In this document: piece after piece, positions 38,523 to 48,102 of the stretch | Position numbering within the stretch: the first letter of the stretch is position 1 | Layout of the letters: each line of letters starts with the position of its first letter | Source of the DNA: Roseiarcus sp963780825 | GTDB taxonomy: Bacteria > Pseudomonadota > Alphaproteobacteria > Rhizobiales > Beijerinckiaceae | Length of the DNA stretch: 64,000 nucleotides | NCBI GenBank assembly: GCA_963780825.1 | Contig: CAWADL010000020.1 | Span: 1-64,000, forward strand | Reading direction: 5' to 3' | Notes under the pieces: generated by a model | Database searches by the model: none | The model's input: only the letters and a program-made list of their open reading frames with translations | Told to the model about the DNA's origin: nothing | Position numbers and translations under genes: made by a program

Positions 38523-39594
38523 TTACTTGCTGACCGCCTTTGCCTGATCGTCCGCGGAAACCCCTGACGACAAATAGATCGCTCCGGGGAGATCCTTGCG
38601 GCATTGAACACTGCTCGGCTTGCCCGACACGGAATCCTCGAAGGTCGGCGCCTTGAAGACTTGTTCAGACGGCGCTTTGCCGCCTGTCGCCTCGGCGACA
38701 GCCCATTGAACGGCCAGACGCACGTTGTCGGTGCCGGTCGCAACGGTGAACAGTTTGAAGTCGGGGTTATCTTTGTTGTTGTCGGTCCAGAAGCAACCAA
38801 GCGAGTTGCCGTCGGACGTGGCGAGCGCCGGAACCGATCGGTTGAATTTCTTGAACTCCGGAAGCGCGCCGACCAGCGACGGGCCGAAGTCGGAAACGAT
38901 CACGTCGATCTTCGGGTTCTTGGAGATTTCCGCGGTCAACACCTGCTGGGTGAGCGAGGGATCCCAGTTGGTCACGTCGAACGGCGCAGGGTTGAGGAAC
39001 TTGTATTTGTCGTCGAGCACTGTCTTCAGACCCGCGAGTTCGTCGAGGCCTTGACTGTTGCCCGCCGGACCACTGAGGAAAAGCAGATTTCCGCCATTGG
39101 GCAGGAGGCTCTTTATCCACTGGCCCCAACTCGCGCCATCGTCCTTGAAGGACGCGCCGACATATTTCGTATAATTTTGGCCGTCCTTGCCGCCGACCAC
39201 AACGCGGTACGGCACCACGACCTTGCCGGCCTTGAAGGCGCTGGTCAGCGCCGGCAATACCGCGGGGCCGGCATCGCCAAACACCACGAGGGCGTCGACG
39301 CCCTTGGCGGCAAAGCCCTTGATATCCGAAATCGCCTTTTGAGTATTGCCCTGGCCGTCGGCATATTCATATTTTGTGATGTTCGCGCACTTTTCAGCTT
39401 CCTGCTTTCCCGGCTGCGGTCGTCACCTGACGCCAACTGTTGCCGCCGAAGCCATCCAGCAAGGCAATCGTCGCCTTTTTCGGACCGCACCAAGACGGCG
39501 TATCCTCGGCGAGTGCTGAGGGGGTCGAGCAACCGAGGGCCGCGATCGCGGTCATCGCGGCGAGGGTCAGGCTCTTATTCAACGAATGGTTCAT
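38523..39594 (-). CDS. Periplasmic sugar-binding protein of the ribose-type ABC system, one frameshift
   Basis: The start at ATG 39594 gives a Sec signal peptide (LNKSLTLAAMTAIAALGCST...ALAEDTPSW). The mature protein begins KKATIALLDGFGGNSWRQ, a type I binding-protein first strand. The frame changes near 39405-39412 and continues KCANITKYEYADGQGNTQKA, then KGVDALVVFGDAGPAVLPAL, to the stop at 38523. Restored length is about 356 residues, normal for RbsB/XylF-like proteins. It lies between the two permease-bearing genes of the same transporter. The ligand is unknown. The system type (CUT2) favours pentoses, polyols or related small molecules. Confidence 0.82.
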
Positions 39595-39608
39595 ATCTTC
39601 CTCCCTTG

Positions 39609-40634
39609 TTAAATATTGGCGCGTCTTTTTGTGTTTCTCGTCCATCGGACAGAGTAAACGCCGATACCAAACCCGAGAGCCAGGGCTTGGATGATGGTTT
39701 GAGCCGAATACGGAACGCCGACGGCGAGCGCAAACTGGCTCAATTGATTGAGAAAGAACGCCGCGAGCACCGTCGAGACGGGAAAGCCTCGCCCTCCAAG
39801 CAGAGACGTGCTGCCCAGAACAACCACAGCAACGGACGGCAGCAACAATGAGTCGCCCTGGAACGCTGTCGGCTCGCGCGTGATGCCGGCCAGCAGTATG
39901 CCGGCTAGACAGCACAGCAACTGCGCGTAGACGTACGCCATCATCTGATGAAATCGCACGTGCAGTCCGACGGCTCGGGCGGCCAGCGGATTGGCGCCGA
40001 TCGCCTCGAACCGTCGTCCGACGACTGTCTTCTTGAGCACGAACGAAACCACCAGCAACGCCGCAATCGCGAAATAAACGGAGTGCGGAACGCCAAACGT
40101 ATCTCCGCCCGCGATTTCCGCGAGCCAAGGCGTCGTTATCCGCGGCACGCCGCCGGAGACGGCAAATACTGCGCCGTAGAGCAAAGCGTTGACGCCGATG
40201 GTGGCGATGATCGCGTTGAGCCGGATAAAGCCGACGAGAAATCCATTCAAAAGACCCGCCGCCAGCGCGCAACCCGCGGCAATCAATACCGCGGGCAAGA
40301 GTTTGGCGTTGTTCCCGTCGGGAAAATGGGTGGAAATGACGACCGCGAGCGACACGCCGCCCGCCACGGAAAGATCAAATCCCCCTTGTTGGACGACCAA
40401 CAACTGCCCCAGACCAACGATGGCGATCACCGCCGCGAACGGCAGGCTTCCCGCCAAGGCGCCGGACGACAGACTGGAGGGAGCGAAGACAAGACAGGCG
40501 CCGATCAGCGCAAACGTCGAAAACAAGACCGTCACGAAGCCATGCGCCACCGGAAACGGAAGAAAACCCCGCCGCTCGCTCGCCTCATTCATCGTATGAA
40601 CAGCCGGGCTCATCGAAACTGTTTGCGCCTCCAT
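39609..40634 (-). CDS. Ribose-type ABC transporter permease
   Basis: 341 residues with about ten hydrophobic helices. AVIAIVGLGQLLVVQQGGFDLSVAG and LNGFLVGFIRLNAIIATIGV are CUT2 permease signatures. VVVLGSTSLLGGRGFPVSTV is the cytoplasmic coupling loop. It is intact. It probably pairs with the permease half of the fused protein at 35925-38450, so the transporter would be a heterodimer of one free and one fused permease. The binding-protein gene follows 15 bp downstream. Confidence 0.9.
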   Translation of the reverse strand: MEAQTVSMSPAVHTMNEASERRGFLPFPVAHGFVTVLFSTFALIGACLVFAPSSLSSGALAGSLPFAAVIAIVGLGQLLVVQQGGFDLSVAGGVSLAVVISTHFPDGNNAKLLPAVLIAAGCALAAGLLNGFLVGFIRLNAIIATIGVNALLYGAVFAVSGGVPRITTPWLAEIAGGDTFGVPHSVYFAIAALLVVSFVLKKTVVGRRFEAIGANPLAARAVGLHVRFHQMMAYVYAQLLCCLAGILLAGITREPTAFQGDSLLLPSVAVVVLGSTSLLGGRGFPVSTVLAAFFLNQLSQFALAVGVPYSAQTIIQALALGFGIGVYSVRWTRNTKRRANI

Positions 40635-40670
40635 GAAGCCACGAATCCTGCATCGGTCTTTCCGCGAGAC

Positions 40671-41652
40671 CTACGCTATCTGCAACGTCACCTTCACGGC
40701 GGCTTGCGGGTTCTTGCCCAATTCCAGCGCCGCCAGCGCATCGTCGAGCGCGAATTGATGAGTTTGGATCGGCGACAGATCAATTCCAGTCCGTTCGAGG
40801 AAGCGGATCGCGGATGGCCAGACTCCCGGCGAGCCGATGCAGCCGCGCACGGTCAAGTTCTTCATCTGGATCTTGCCGAGGTCGACCGCGATCTTCTGGC
40901 CGATGTTGATCCCGACCATCGAGACCCGGCCTTCGGGGCGGGCGTATTCGAAGACGTTGGCCAATGACGAGGCATGACCCGAGGCTTCAATCACCAGGTC
41001 CGCGCCGCCCTTGGTGATTTCCGTGACGGCCTCGATTGGATCGCCCGCCGACGGATCGACAGTGTCTGAGGCGCCCAGCCGTTTGGCGATGTCGCGGCGC
41101 AAGGGCACCGGATCAACCACGATCGACCCGCGCGCCCATGCCGATGGCCGCGGCCGCGGAAACCAGACCGATCGTGCCGCCGCCGGAGATCACCACCGTG
41201 TCCGAGGCGTTGACGCCGCCGTGGCGCAGCACGGCATAGTAGCCGCAGGTGAAAGGTTCGATCAGCGCGCCTTTCGCGTCATTCACGGCGTCGGGCAGCT
41301 TGTGCAACCATTCGGGACGCGCCGGGAAAAACTCGCGATTGGCGCCATCCATCGAAAACCCGAAATGGTGGATGCGCTCCGGCGTGTTAATGACGCACTC
41401 GCCAACCACGCGGTCGCCTGGATTGAGCGCGGTGACATTCTTGCCAACCTCGATCACCTCGCCCACCCACTCGTGGCCGGGTATGACGGGGTAGGAGATT
41501 GGGATGATGTATTGACCGGCGAGCAGCTCATAGTCGGAGTGGCAAATGCCAACGCGGCGTGAGCGAATAAGGACTTCGTTCTCGGTGATGCGAGGGCTCT
41601 GCACCTGCGTGACCACCGGCTTTCTGGGCTCATCGAATATCAGCGCTTTCAT
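40671..41652 (-). CDS. Zinc-dependent alcohol dehydrogenase (medium-chain), one frameshift
   Basis: Catalytic domain with the zinc ligands in VGICHSDYELL and PVIPGHEWVGEV (GHE motif). The usual four-cysteine structural-zinc loop is absent, with NTPERIHHFGFSM in its place. The Rossmann domain begins SDTVVISGGGTIGLVSAAAA. The frame breaks near 41125 just after GMGARV and continues VVDPVPLRRDIAKRLGASDT to the stop at 40671. Restored length is about 327 residues. GGGAGAGAGCG precedes the ATG. It follows the Gfo/Idh/MocA gene by 27 bp in the same operon. It probably oxidises a polyol or sugar alcohol, in the manner of sorbitol dehydrogenase-like enzymes. Confidence 0.82.
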
Positions 41653-41679
41653 CGCTCTCTCCCGAATGCGTGTGTTCGC

Positions 41680-42687
41680 TCAGGCCACAACTTCGATCCG
41701 ACCACTCAGGGCCGAGGCGAAGACGGCTTCTAGCAATGCGATGTTATCAATCAACTGAGCGCCGGTGATTGGATAGGTCTCGGCGCCGCGGACGGCGCGA
41801 GCGAAGGACACCAGATTGTCTTTCACCGGCTCGGCGGGCGGAACCTCGGCCGTGACGATCGGGCCGCCCTGCATCGCCGAAGTGACGATCCAACCCGCCG
41901 GCGACTCGACGTGAGCCTTATCCCTGATGTCGACCCAACCCTTCGCTCCGTAGACGGTGAATCTCGACATGAAGGGATTGGCCAGCGAAGCCGAGACATA
42001 TGAAGTGCCGCCGCCGCGAAACTTGATATAGGCCGCTACGGTGTCGCCTTGCGGCAGATCGGACGATAGTTGTTCGCAGTGGCATAGAACACTTTCCGCA
42101 GGGCCAAGCAGCCGAACGGAGAGGTCGAGAAGGTGAATGCCAGTCGCCGTCATGCCGCCGGCGGGCGCCTGATCGGGCTTCAATCGCCAGTTGTTTCGGT
42201 CCAGCGACAGAAATTTGTTGTGGCTGAAGTTGGCCTCGATCTGATGAATGCGCCCCAAAACACCCGCGTCGGCTTTCGCGAGCAACTCGGCGATTGGCGG
42301 CTCCCACCTCCGTTCGTGGCCCATGCCGAGCACCAGGCCGGCATCGCGGCATAGGGCGACCGCTCTCACGGCTCCCGCCTTGGTCAGCGCCAACGGCTTT
42401 TCACAAAAGACATGCTTGCCGGCGCCAACCGCAGCTTCAATCTGGGCTTCATGCAGCGAATGCGGCGTCGCCAGCACGACGGCGTCGACGCTCCGATCGC
42501 GGAGCGCGTCGGCGTAGTCGGCGGACAGAGGAATGTCCTTCTCGGCGCAGACGGCCTTGACCGATTCGACATTCGGCTCGACCGCGCGAACGACGCGAAT
42601 CTCCTCGGGCGCGGCTTGCAGCACGTCGAGGATCTTGCGCCCCCACCAACCGACGCCGACCAGAGCGATTCTGACGGGCCCCTTCAT
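41680..42687 (-). CDS. Gfo/Idh/MocA-family oxidoreductase
   Basis: 335 residues from the ATG at 42687, which has GGGGAAA just upstream; an ATG at 42708 is an alternative. Rossmann start VRIALVGVGWWGRKILDVL. NAD-domain end AVVLATPHSLHEAQIEAAV with the signature HVFCEKPLALT (catalytic-lysine EKP). C-terminal domain with PAGGMTATGIHLLDLSVRLL, carrying the conserved His. Such enzymes oxidise or reduce sugars, inositols and related polyols. It is the first gene after a 349-bp gap and may head the transporter operon below it. Confidence 0.87.
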   Translation of the reverse strand: MKGPVRIALVGVGWWGRKILDVLQAAPEEIRVVRAVEPNVESVKAVCAEKDIPLSADYADALRDRSVDAVVLATPHSLHEAQIEAAVGAGKHVFCEKPLALTKAGAVRAVALCRDAGLVLGMGHERRWEPPIAELLAKADAGVLGRIHQIEANFSHNKFLSLDRNNWRLKPDQAPAGGMTATGIHLLDLSVRLLGPAESVLCHCEQLSSDLPQGDTVAAYIKFRGGGTSYVSASLANPFMSRFTVYGAKGWVDIRDKAHVESPAGWIVTSAMQGGPIVTAEVPPAEPVKDNLVSFARAVRGAETYPITGAQLIDNIALLEAVFASALSGRIEVVA

Positions 42688-43036
42688 TTGGATTTCCCCG
42701 CTCGCCAAGACTGACGAACAACTAGAAGCTCCGCCGCCATGTCCATCCCGGCGACCGTCAATTCGAAGCTATGAGCAAGGGCAGTTGCGACATCGCGCTA
42801 CGGCGAGAAATGGCCATCGTATTCCCTCCCTATATCCGATCATCGCGGCGCCTTTAGCGCTTGCGCATCGTCTATCCGATTACGCAACCGCAATGTCCGC
42901 GGCATTTTCGTTGCTTCCGATAGTCGTACGTTATCCCTCGGCGATCAGCCGAGCATGGGAATTTTCTTCATTTTGAGAATTTCACCGCGGGCCGGTGACC
43001 GGCGTGCGGCGACCGCGCCCGACAGAATGGCTGAAA
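42688..43036. promoter_or_regulatory. Intergenic regulatory region with shared 14-bp dyad
   Basis: No gene is seen. TTCATTTTGAGAAT at 42967-42980 is the exact reverse complement of a sequence at 51435-51448 in front of the E1alpha gene, so both may be operators for one regulator. GCCGGTGACCGGC, a small palindrome, lies near 42990. The gap separates the hydroxyisobutyrate-dehydrogenase-like gene from the Gfo/Idh/MocA gene and probably holds a promoter for the latter. Confidence 0.4.
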
Positions 43037-43936
43037 CTATTTCGCGTCCGCAATCGGCCCCGAGTCCTGCGACGTAAGCACAAAGAAATCTTGATCACCG
43101 AGCCCTCGCGCAACCGCGGCGCGATACGCGCTTTGAACGCCGGCAATGAGCGGCATCTCGCGATACGTGGTCGCCGACGCCTGCTCGACCAAATCGAGGT
43201 CCTTCAGCATTTGCGAGGCGCTGAAAGCCGCCGTGTAGTCGCCCATCGTGATCATGGCCCGCTTGTACTGAATTAAGGGTGACCCGACCGCGCTTTCCGA
43301 CACGACGTCGATGATCGTCTGAATGCTCATTCCGCCCTTGCGAGCCAGCATGAGCAATTCCGCCAGCAGCGCCGAGGTCGCGCCCAGCATGGCGTTGATC
43401 GAGAGCTTCAGATAGCGCGCCTCCTCGCCGGCGCCGACCAGAAATGCTTTTTTCGCAAAGGCCGCAAACACGTCGGCCATCTCGTCGAATGCATCTGCGG
43501 GCCCAGAGACCAACGCGGTCAGGGCGCCTTGCGCCGCGGTCGCCGTCGAGCCGGAGACGGGGGCTCTCAGATAGGCGCCACCAATCGGTGCAAGCGCCTC
43601 CGCAACACGGGCGGAGGCCTGCGGGGACACCGTGCTGGTGTCGAAGTAGATCTGGTCGCGAGCAAGGTTGTCCCTCAGCCCGCCATCGGCGAGGGTGATG
43701 TCCAGAAGCGCGCGATCATCCGAGATGGCCGAGGCAATGACATCGGCGCCGTTCACGACCTCGGAGATCGAGCGGACGATTTCAAAATAATTCGCAGTCG
43801 CAAGCAACTCGGCGCCAGGGTTGCGGCAGAGTACGCGCACCTGATATCCAGCGCCTTGCAGGCGTCTGCAAATGGGAAGGCCCATCTTTCCCATCCCGAT
43901 CCAACCGATCCGGGCGGGAGCCTTGATTGCTGTCAT
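43037..43936 (-). CDS. 3-Hydroxyisobutyrate dehydrogenase-family NAD(P)-dependent oxidoreductase
   Basis: 299 residues of the beta-hydroxyacid dehydrogenase family. The dinucleotide-binding start is IGWIGMGKMGLPICRRLQGA. The substrate loop reads LRAPVSGSTATAAQGALTAL; the usual DAPVSGG has Arg for the first Asp and Ser for the second Gly. The catalytic Lys lies in EEARYLKLSINAMLGATSAL. The family oxidises 3-hydroxy acids such as hydroxyisobutyrate, tartronate or glycerate. It follows the aldehyde dehydrogenase gene by 28 bp in the same direction, so the two probably act in sequence on one pathway. Confidence 0.85.
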   Translation of the reverse strand: MTAIKAPARIGWIGMGKMGLPICRRLQGAGYQVRVLCRNPGAELLATANYFEIVRSISEVVNGADVIASAISDDRALLDITLADGGLRDNLARDQIYFDTSTVSPQASARVAEALAPIGGAYLRAPVSGSTATAAQGALTALVSGPADAFDEMADVFAAFAKKAFLVGAGEEARYLKLSINAMLGATSALLAELLMLARKGGMSIQTIIDVVSESAVGSPLIQYKRAMITMGDYTAAFSASQMLKDLDLVEQASATTYREMPLIAGVQSAYRAAVARGLGDQDFFVLTSQDSGPIADAK

Positions 43937-43964
43937 CGTCCGCGCGCTCCGTCAGTTTTTGCTC

Positions 43965-45431
43965 TCAAGTGCGAGCCTGGAGCCCGCCCATGAGCATGTA
44001 TTTCATTTCCAGATACTCCTCGACGCCGTGATGAGAGCCCTCGCGCCCGAGCCCGCTCTCCTTGACGCCGCCAAACGGCGCCTCCGCGGTTGAAATGATG
44101 CCCTCGTTGATTCCAACCATGCCGTATTCCAGACCTTCGGCCACCCGCCAGACACGGCCGATATCGCGGGCGTAGAAATAGCAGGCCAGACCGAACTCCG
44201 TAGCGTTCGCCATCTCGATCGCTTCCTCCTCCGTGTGGAAGCGAAACAGCGGCGCCACAGGCCCAAAGGTTTCCTCGCGAGCGACCATCATGGCCGAAGT
44301 CACGTCGCGCAGCAGGGTTGGCTCGAAGAAATTGCCGCCGAGCGCCTTGCCGCCGACGACGATAGTCGCGCCCTTGGCGAGCGCATCGCTGATGTGCTCT
44401 TCCACTTTGGCGACGGCCGCTCGGTTGATGAGCGGCCCGGTGGTGACGCCGGGCTCGCTCCCATCGCCGACGCGCAAGCTCTTTACGGCTTCGGCCAGCT
44501 TGGTCGCGAAGGCGTCGTAGACGCCGTCTTGGACGAGCAGGCGGTTGGCGCAAACGCAGGTCTGGCCGGCGTTGCGATATTTGGAGGCCATAGCGCCCTG
44601 GACGGCTGCGTCGAGATCGGCGTCGTCGAACACGATGAACGGCGCGTTGCCGCCGAGCTCCAATCCAAGTTTCTTGATCGTCGGCGCGCATTGCGCCATC
44701 AGCACGCGACCGACCTCGGTTGATCCGGTAAAGGTGAGGCCACGAACGATCGGGTTTGATGTCATTTCCGCGCCGATTTCGCGGGACGATCCGGTCAGCA
44801 CCGAGAACACGCCCGAAGGGATCCCTGCGCGCGCGCCCAACTCGGCCAAAGCCAGGGCCGACAAAGGCGTTTCGCCTGCCGGCTTGCATACAAACGCGCA
44901 ACCCGCGGCCAGCGCCGGGCCGGCCTTTCGCGTGATCATCGCGTTCGGGAAGTTCCACGGCGTGATTGCGGCGACTACGCCAAGCGGTTGCTTGATGACG
45001 ACCATCCGCGCGCTCGGCCACGGCGAGGGAATGGTCTCGCCGTAGATGCGCTTGCCCTCCTCCGCGAAGAACTCGATGAAGGATGCGCCGTAGGCGATCT
45101 CCCCTCGCGATTCCGCAAGCGGTTTGCCCTGCTCCGCTGTCATGATGCGCGCGAGATCCTCCTGGTTCTCCATCATCAAGTCGAACCATTTGCGCAAAAT
45201 GCCGGCCCGTTCTTTCGCCGTCTTTTTCGCCCACAGCTTCTGCGCCTTCCTCGCCGCCTCGATGGCCTGCCGCGCCTCCGCCGCGCCGAGTTTGGGCACG
45301 CGACCAACAAGGCTATCGTCGACAGGGTTGGTCACGTCGATCATCTCGGCGCCGCCAATCCATTCGCCGGCGACGTAACACTTGTCTTTCAGAAGCGAGG
45401 GGTCGGCGAGCGACAGTTTCTTTGCGGCCAT
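43965..45431 (-). CDS. Aldehyde dehydrogenase, succinate-semialdehyde dehydrogenase (GabD)-like
   Basis: 488 residues from ATG 45431 (MAAKKLSLADPSLLKDKCYV), with GAGGGAAAA upstream. NAD-binding ITPWNFPNAMITRKAGPALA. Catalytic Glu in LELGGNAPFIVFDDADLD. Nucleophile Cys in NAGQTCVCANRLLVQ, where the paired CVC is typical of GabD-type enzymes. The longer open frame from 45551 reaches into the gap and is not needed. It oxidises a short-chain semialdehyde with NAD(P). Adjacent genes for a hydroxy-acid dehydrogenase and the transporter suggest the substrate is an intermediate of the imported compound rather than GABA. Confidence 0.88.
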   Translation of the reverse strand: MAAKKLSLADPSLLKDKCYVAGEWIGGAEMIDVTNPVDDSLVGRVPKLGAAEARQAIEAARKAQKLWAKKTAKERAGILRKWFDLMMENQEDLARIMTAEQGKPLAESRGEIAYGASFIEFFAEEGKRIYGETIPSPWPSARMVVIKQPLGVVAAITPWNFPNAMITRKAGPALAAGCAFVCKPAGETPLSALALAELGARAGIPSGVFSVLTGSSREIGAEMTSNPIVRGLTFTGSTEVGRVLMAQCAPTIKKLGLELGGNAPFIVFDDADLDAAVQGAMASKYRNAGQTCVCANRLLVQDGVYDAFATKLAEAVKSLRVGDGSEPGVTTGPLINRAAVAKVEEHISDALAKGATIVVGGKALGGNFFEPTLLRDVTSAMMVAREETFGPVAPLFRFHTEEEAIEMANATEFGLACYFYARDIGRVWRVAEGLEYGMVGINEGIISTAEAPFGGVKESGLGREGSHHGVEEYLEMKYMLMGGLQART

Positions 45432-45630
45432 AGCGATTTTCCCTCGATCAGAGGTTGCGGAGTGCGAAGTCACACCGGTTTCGCTCAGATTGCAATCGGC
45501 GCCTACCTTTCGATGGCATTGAGGGGGCTTGTACTGCGCCAAGCGTTGCATCGGCGCGTCGGCGCGAGATGGCCTCGTCGGCGTGGCCGCCGACGCTCCG
45601 ACGGGTTCGCAGCAATGTCGGCGGCGGATT

Positions 45631-46803
45631 TCATGGCTGGCGAGCCGCAGACTTTGACTGTTCCATCGCCCGGCGACCTTTCGCGCGCGCCTTGAAGGTT
45701 CGCGAACTGACCCGATCCAGCAGATCGATCACATCCTTCAGGTTGGCGCGCGGGATGCCCTGGGTAATAAACACGATCAGGGTGCGACGATCCTCATCCG
45801 GCCACTGGTCAAGCCATGTCATCGTATGCAGCAGATGCTGGGCGCCCTGGATGACCGCCGGTCGCCCCGGCTCCTCCGCGATGTTGACGAGCCCCTTCAC
45901 GCGCAACAGTCCTGAGCCGAGATTCTGCGATATGCCGTCGAGCAGGAACTGCAACTCGTCGCGCGACAACGGCGCCTCTCGCGTCAGAACGAAACTCTCG
46001 ATCGCCTTGTCTCTGAGATGATCGAAGTGAGAATGCGGCTCATGGTGGTGATTCGTATGATCGTGACCGTGATGCTGGTCGGAGTCTGTGTCGTGGCGAT
46101 GAGCTTCGACGTTCAACCACGGGCGTGGATTCGACTTGGGATCCGCCGCGTCAAACCCACGCGACGTCAACAACTTGGCGACGGCTGCCGGCGTCCAATC
46201 GACAAGGTCGATCTCCGCCGACGGATTGATGCGACGAAGTTCCCTCTGGATCGTTGTTTCCGCCTCGGCGCGGCCTCCCTTGGCGAGATCGATCTTGGTG
46301 ATGCGGATCGTTTCCGCCAAGGCGACCTGCCGAACCGACTCGTCGTGTTCTCTGGATGTATCGCGCCAATTGACCGCGTCAACCAGCGTCAGCACGCTCG
46401 CGACCCTGTAGAGCCCGTCCAAGGTCGGCTCAGACAGGAAGGCTTGCAGTACGGGCCCTGGCTCGGCCAATCCCGACGTCTCGATGACGACGTTGTCGAA
46501 GAACGGGATTTCGCCGGCGCGACGCGAATGAAACAGCGAATTCAGCGTGCCGACGAGATCGCTGCGGACGGTGCAACAGAGGCAGCCGTTCTCCAGTACG
46601 ACCACGGAGTCCGAGCTTCTGGCAAACAACTTCTGGTCGAGCCCAACCTCACCAAATTCGTTGACGACCACCAGCGTCCTAGCCAATTCGGGCGAGCGGA
46701 GTGCGGCATTGATCAAGGTGGTCTTGCCGCTGCCGAGAAAGCCGGTGACCAGAGTCACCGGGATCCTACCCTCTGGAGCGATGGACTGGCCTTCCTCCGC
46801 CAT
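45631..46803 (-). CDS. CobW/COG0523-family GTP-binding metal chaperone
   Basis: 390 residues. Walker A GFLGSGKTTLINAAL, the family metal motif NGCLCCTVR (CXCC), Walker B-like VVIETSGLAEPGPVLQAF and base-recognition TKID (RITKIDLA). A His/Asp-rich stretch (DSDQHHGHDHTNHHHEPHSH) precedes the C-terminal domain and probably binds Zn, Co or Fe. These proteins deliver or insert metals using GTP. It lies 12 bp downstream of the M24 metallo-enzyme gene, which makes that enzyme a plausible client (inference). Confidence 0.88.
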   Translation of the reverse strand: MAEEGQSIAPEGRIPVTLVTGFLGSGKTTLINAALRSPELARTLVVVNEFGEVGLDQKLFARSSDSVVVLENGCLCCTVRSDLVGTLNSLFHSRRAGEIPFFDNVVIETSGLAEPGPVLQAFLSEPTLDGLYRVASVLTLVDAVNWRDTSREHDESVRQVALAETIRITKIDLAKGGRAEAETTIQRELRRINPSAEIDLVDWTPAAVAKLLTSRGFDAADPKSNPRPWLNVEAHRHDTDSDQHHGHDHTNHHHEPHSHFDHLRDKAIESFVLTREAPLSRDELQFLLDGISQNLGSGLLRVKGLVNIAEEPGRPAVIQGAQHLLHTMTWLDQWPDEDRRTLIVFITQGIPRANLKDVIDLLDRVSSRTFKARAKGRRAMEQSKSAARQP

Positions 46804-46815
46804 GCGGATCTCCGA

Positions 46816-48069
46816 TCAGAAAACCTCGCAGCCCGGAAGTCCGCATGAGATCAGTCGGTCGGACGGAAAGTTGGTGATGATCTCACAGCCATCCTTCGTC
46901 ACGACGACTTCTTCCTCGATGCGAGCCGCGCCCGAACCATCCTCGGAACCCTTCCAGGTTTCCAGGGCAAATACCATCCCTTCGGCGAGCGGCTTGTTTT
47001 GCCCACGGAACCGCTTGGAGAAAATCGGGCGCTCCCACAACGATAGGCCGACGCCGTGGCCATATTGTAGCAGGAACGCCTCTTCCTCGTCGCGGTAGCC
47101 AAAATCCTTCGCGTCGGGCCACACCGAGGCCACCTCATCGGGGGTGACCCCGGGCCGGATCATGTCGATCGAGGCGCTGATCCACTTCGAGGCGGTCTCA
47201 TAAGCGTCGATTTGCGCTTTGCTCGGCTCGCCACACATGAAGGTGCGATAGTAGCACGTGCGGTAGCCGTTGTAGGAATGCATGATGTCGAGGAAGATCA
47301 TGTCTCCCGGCTGGATCATGCGATCAGAGAATGTGTGCGAGTGCGGGCGGCCACGACGCCCCGATACCGAATTCACGCATTCGACGCGCTCCGAGCCCAT
47401 GCGGAACAGACGATCATTGGCGATCGCCACGAGTTCATTTTCCTTCGTACCGGGGCGGATCGCTCTGCATATGTCGACGTAGGTCGCATCAACCATGGCG
47501 GACGCCATCTTCAGCAGCTCGATCTCGTCCTCGGTCTTGATTTCGCGCGCATCGAGCAGCGCCTGCTGACCATCAACCACTTCGACGCCCTCGGCCTCGA
47601 GCGCCCGAAGCATGCCGATTTCCATCATGTCGATGCCGAGCGGCTCTTTGTCGATGCCGTAGTGCACCAGCGCTTTCTTGATCTGCTTGGCGAAATCATG
47701 CTGCACGTTCATCGACGGCGGAATGGCGCCCTGCATCGTGGTGATCGGGGCCGCGACGTTGTCGGAAATCCAGGGCGAGGAAATGCGTTTGGCGGGCGGC
47801 GCCGGGTCCCAAAGGAAGGGCTTGCCCTCGGCCGGGCAGAGCGCGTAGCGGAAAAACTTGTCGCGCGCCCATTCGCCGATGTGCGTGGCCGTAACGTAGC
47901 GAATGTTGTCGAAGTTGAAACAGAGAACGGCGCCGAGGCCGGCGTAGCGAATGGCCTCTTGCGCGCGCGCCAAACGCTCCTTGGAAAGCCGGCTGTAGTC
48001 GACGCCTTGCTCCCAGTCCTTGGCCATCGCGCCATAGGCGGCGGTCGAATGCGGGCTGCTATATTTCAT
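46816..48069 (-). CDS. M24-family (aminopeptidase P/creatinase fold) metal-dependent hydrolase or lyase
   Basis: 417 residues. N-terminal creatinase-like domain (RYAGLGAVLCFNFDNIRYVT). C-terminal pita-bread domain with EIELLKMASAMVDATYVDIC, His in RGRPHSHTF, metal region MIFLDIMHSYNGYRTCYYRT, GHGVGLSLWERPIFS, ALETWKG and RIEEEVVVT. The two Glu and one His ligands are present, but where the family has a second metal-binding Asp (as in CADISRT) this protein has Cys. Relatives include Xaa-Pro peptidases, creatinase, ectoine hydrolase and the DMSP lyase DddP; I cannot choose among them. AGAGGGA precedes the ATG. A COG0523 GTPase gene follows. Confidence 0.8.
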   Translation of the reverse strand: MKYSSPHSTAAYGAMAKDWEQGVDYSRLSKERLARAQEAIRYAGLGAVLCFNFDNIRYVTATHIGEWARDKFFRYALCPAEGKPFLWDPAPPAKRISSPWISDNVAAPITTMQGAIPPSMNVQHDFAKQIKKALVHYGIDKEPLGIDMMEIGMLRALEAEGVEVVDGQQALLDAREIKTEDEIELLKMASAMVDATYVDICRAIRPGTKENELVAIANDRLFRMGSERVECVNSVSGRRGRPHSHTFSDRMIQPGDMIFLDIMHSYNGYRTCYYRTFMCGEPSKAQIDAYETASKWISASIDMIRPGVTPDEVASVWPDAKDFGYRDEEEAFLLQYGHGVGLSLWERPIFSKRFRGQNKPLAEGMVFALETWKGSEDGSGAARIEEEVVVTKDGCEIITNFPSDRLISCGLPGCEVF

Positions 48070-48102
48070 CGGTCCCTCTTGATATCAATGGAAAGGGCCT
48101 CG

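Noticed and set aside
38604..39851. 415-residue plus-strand frame across the binding-protein and permease genes
   Set aside because: Antisense to two recognisable transporter genes; no motifs of its own.
42900..42916. Sigma-54-like -24/-12 element (GGCA...TTGC with correct spacing)
   Set aside because: It points to the plus strand, where no gene follows; both flanking genes are on the minus strand.
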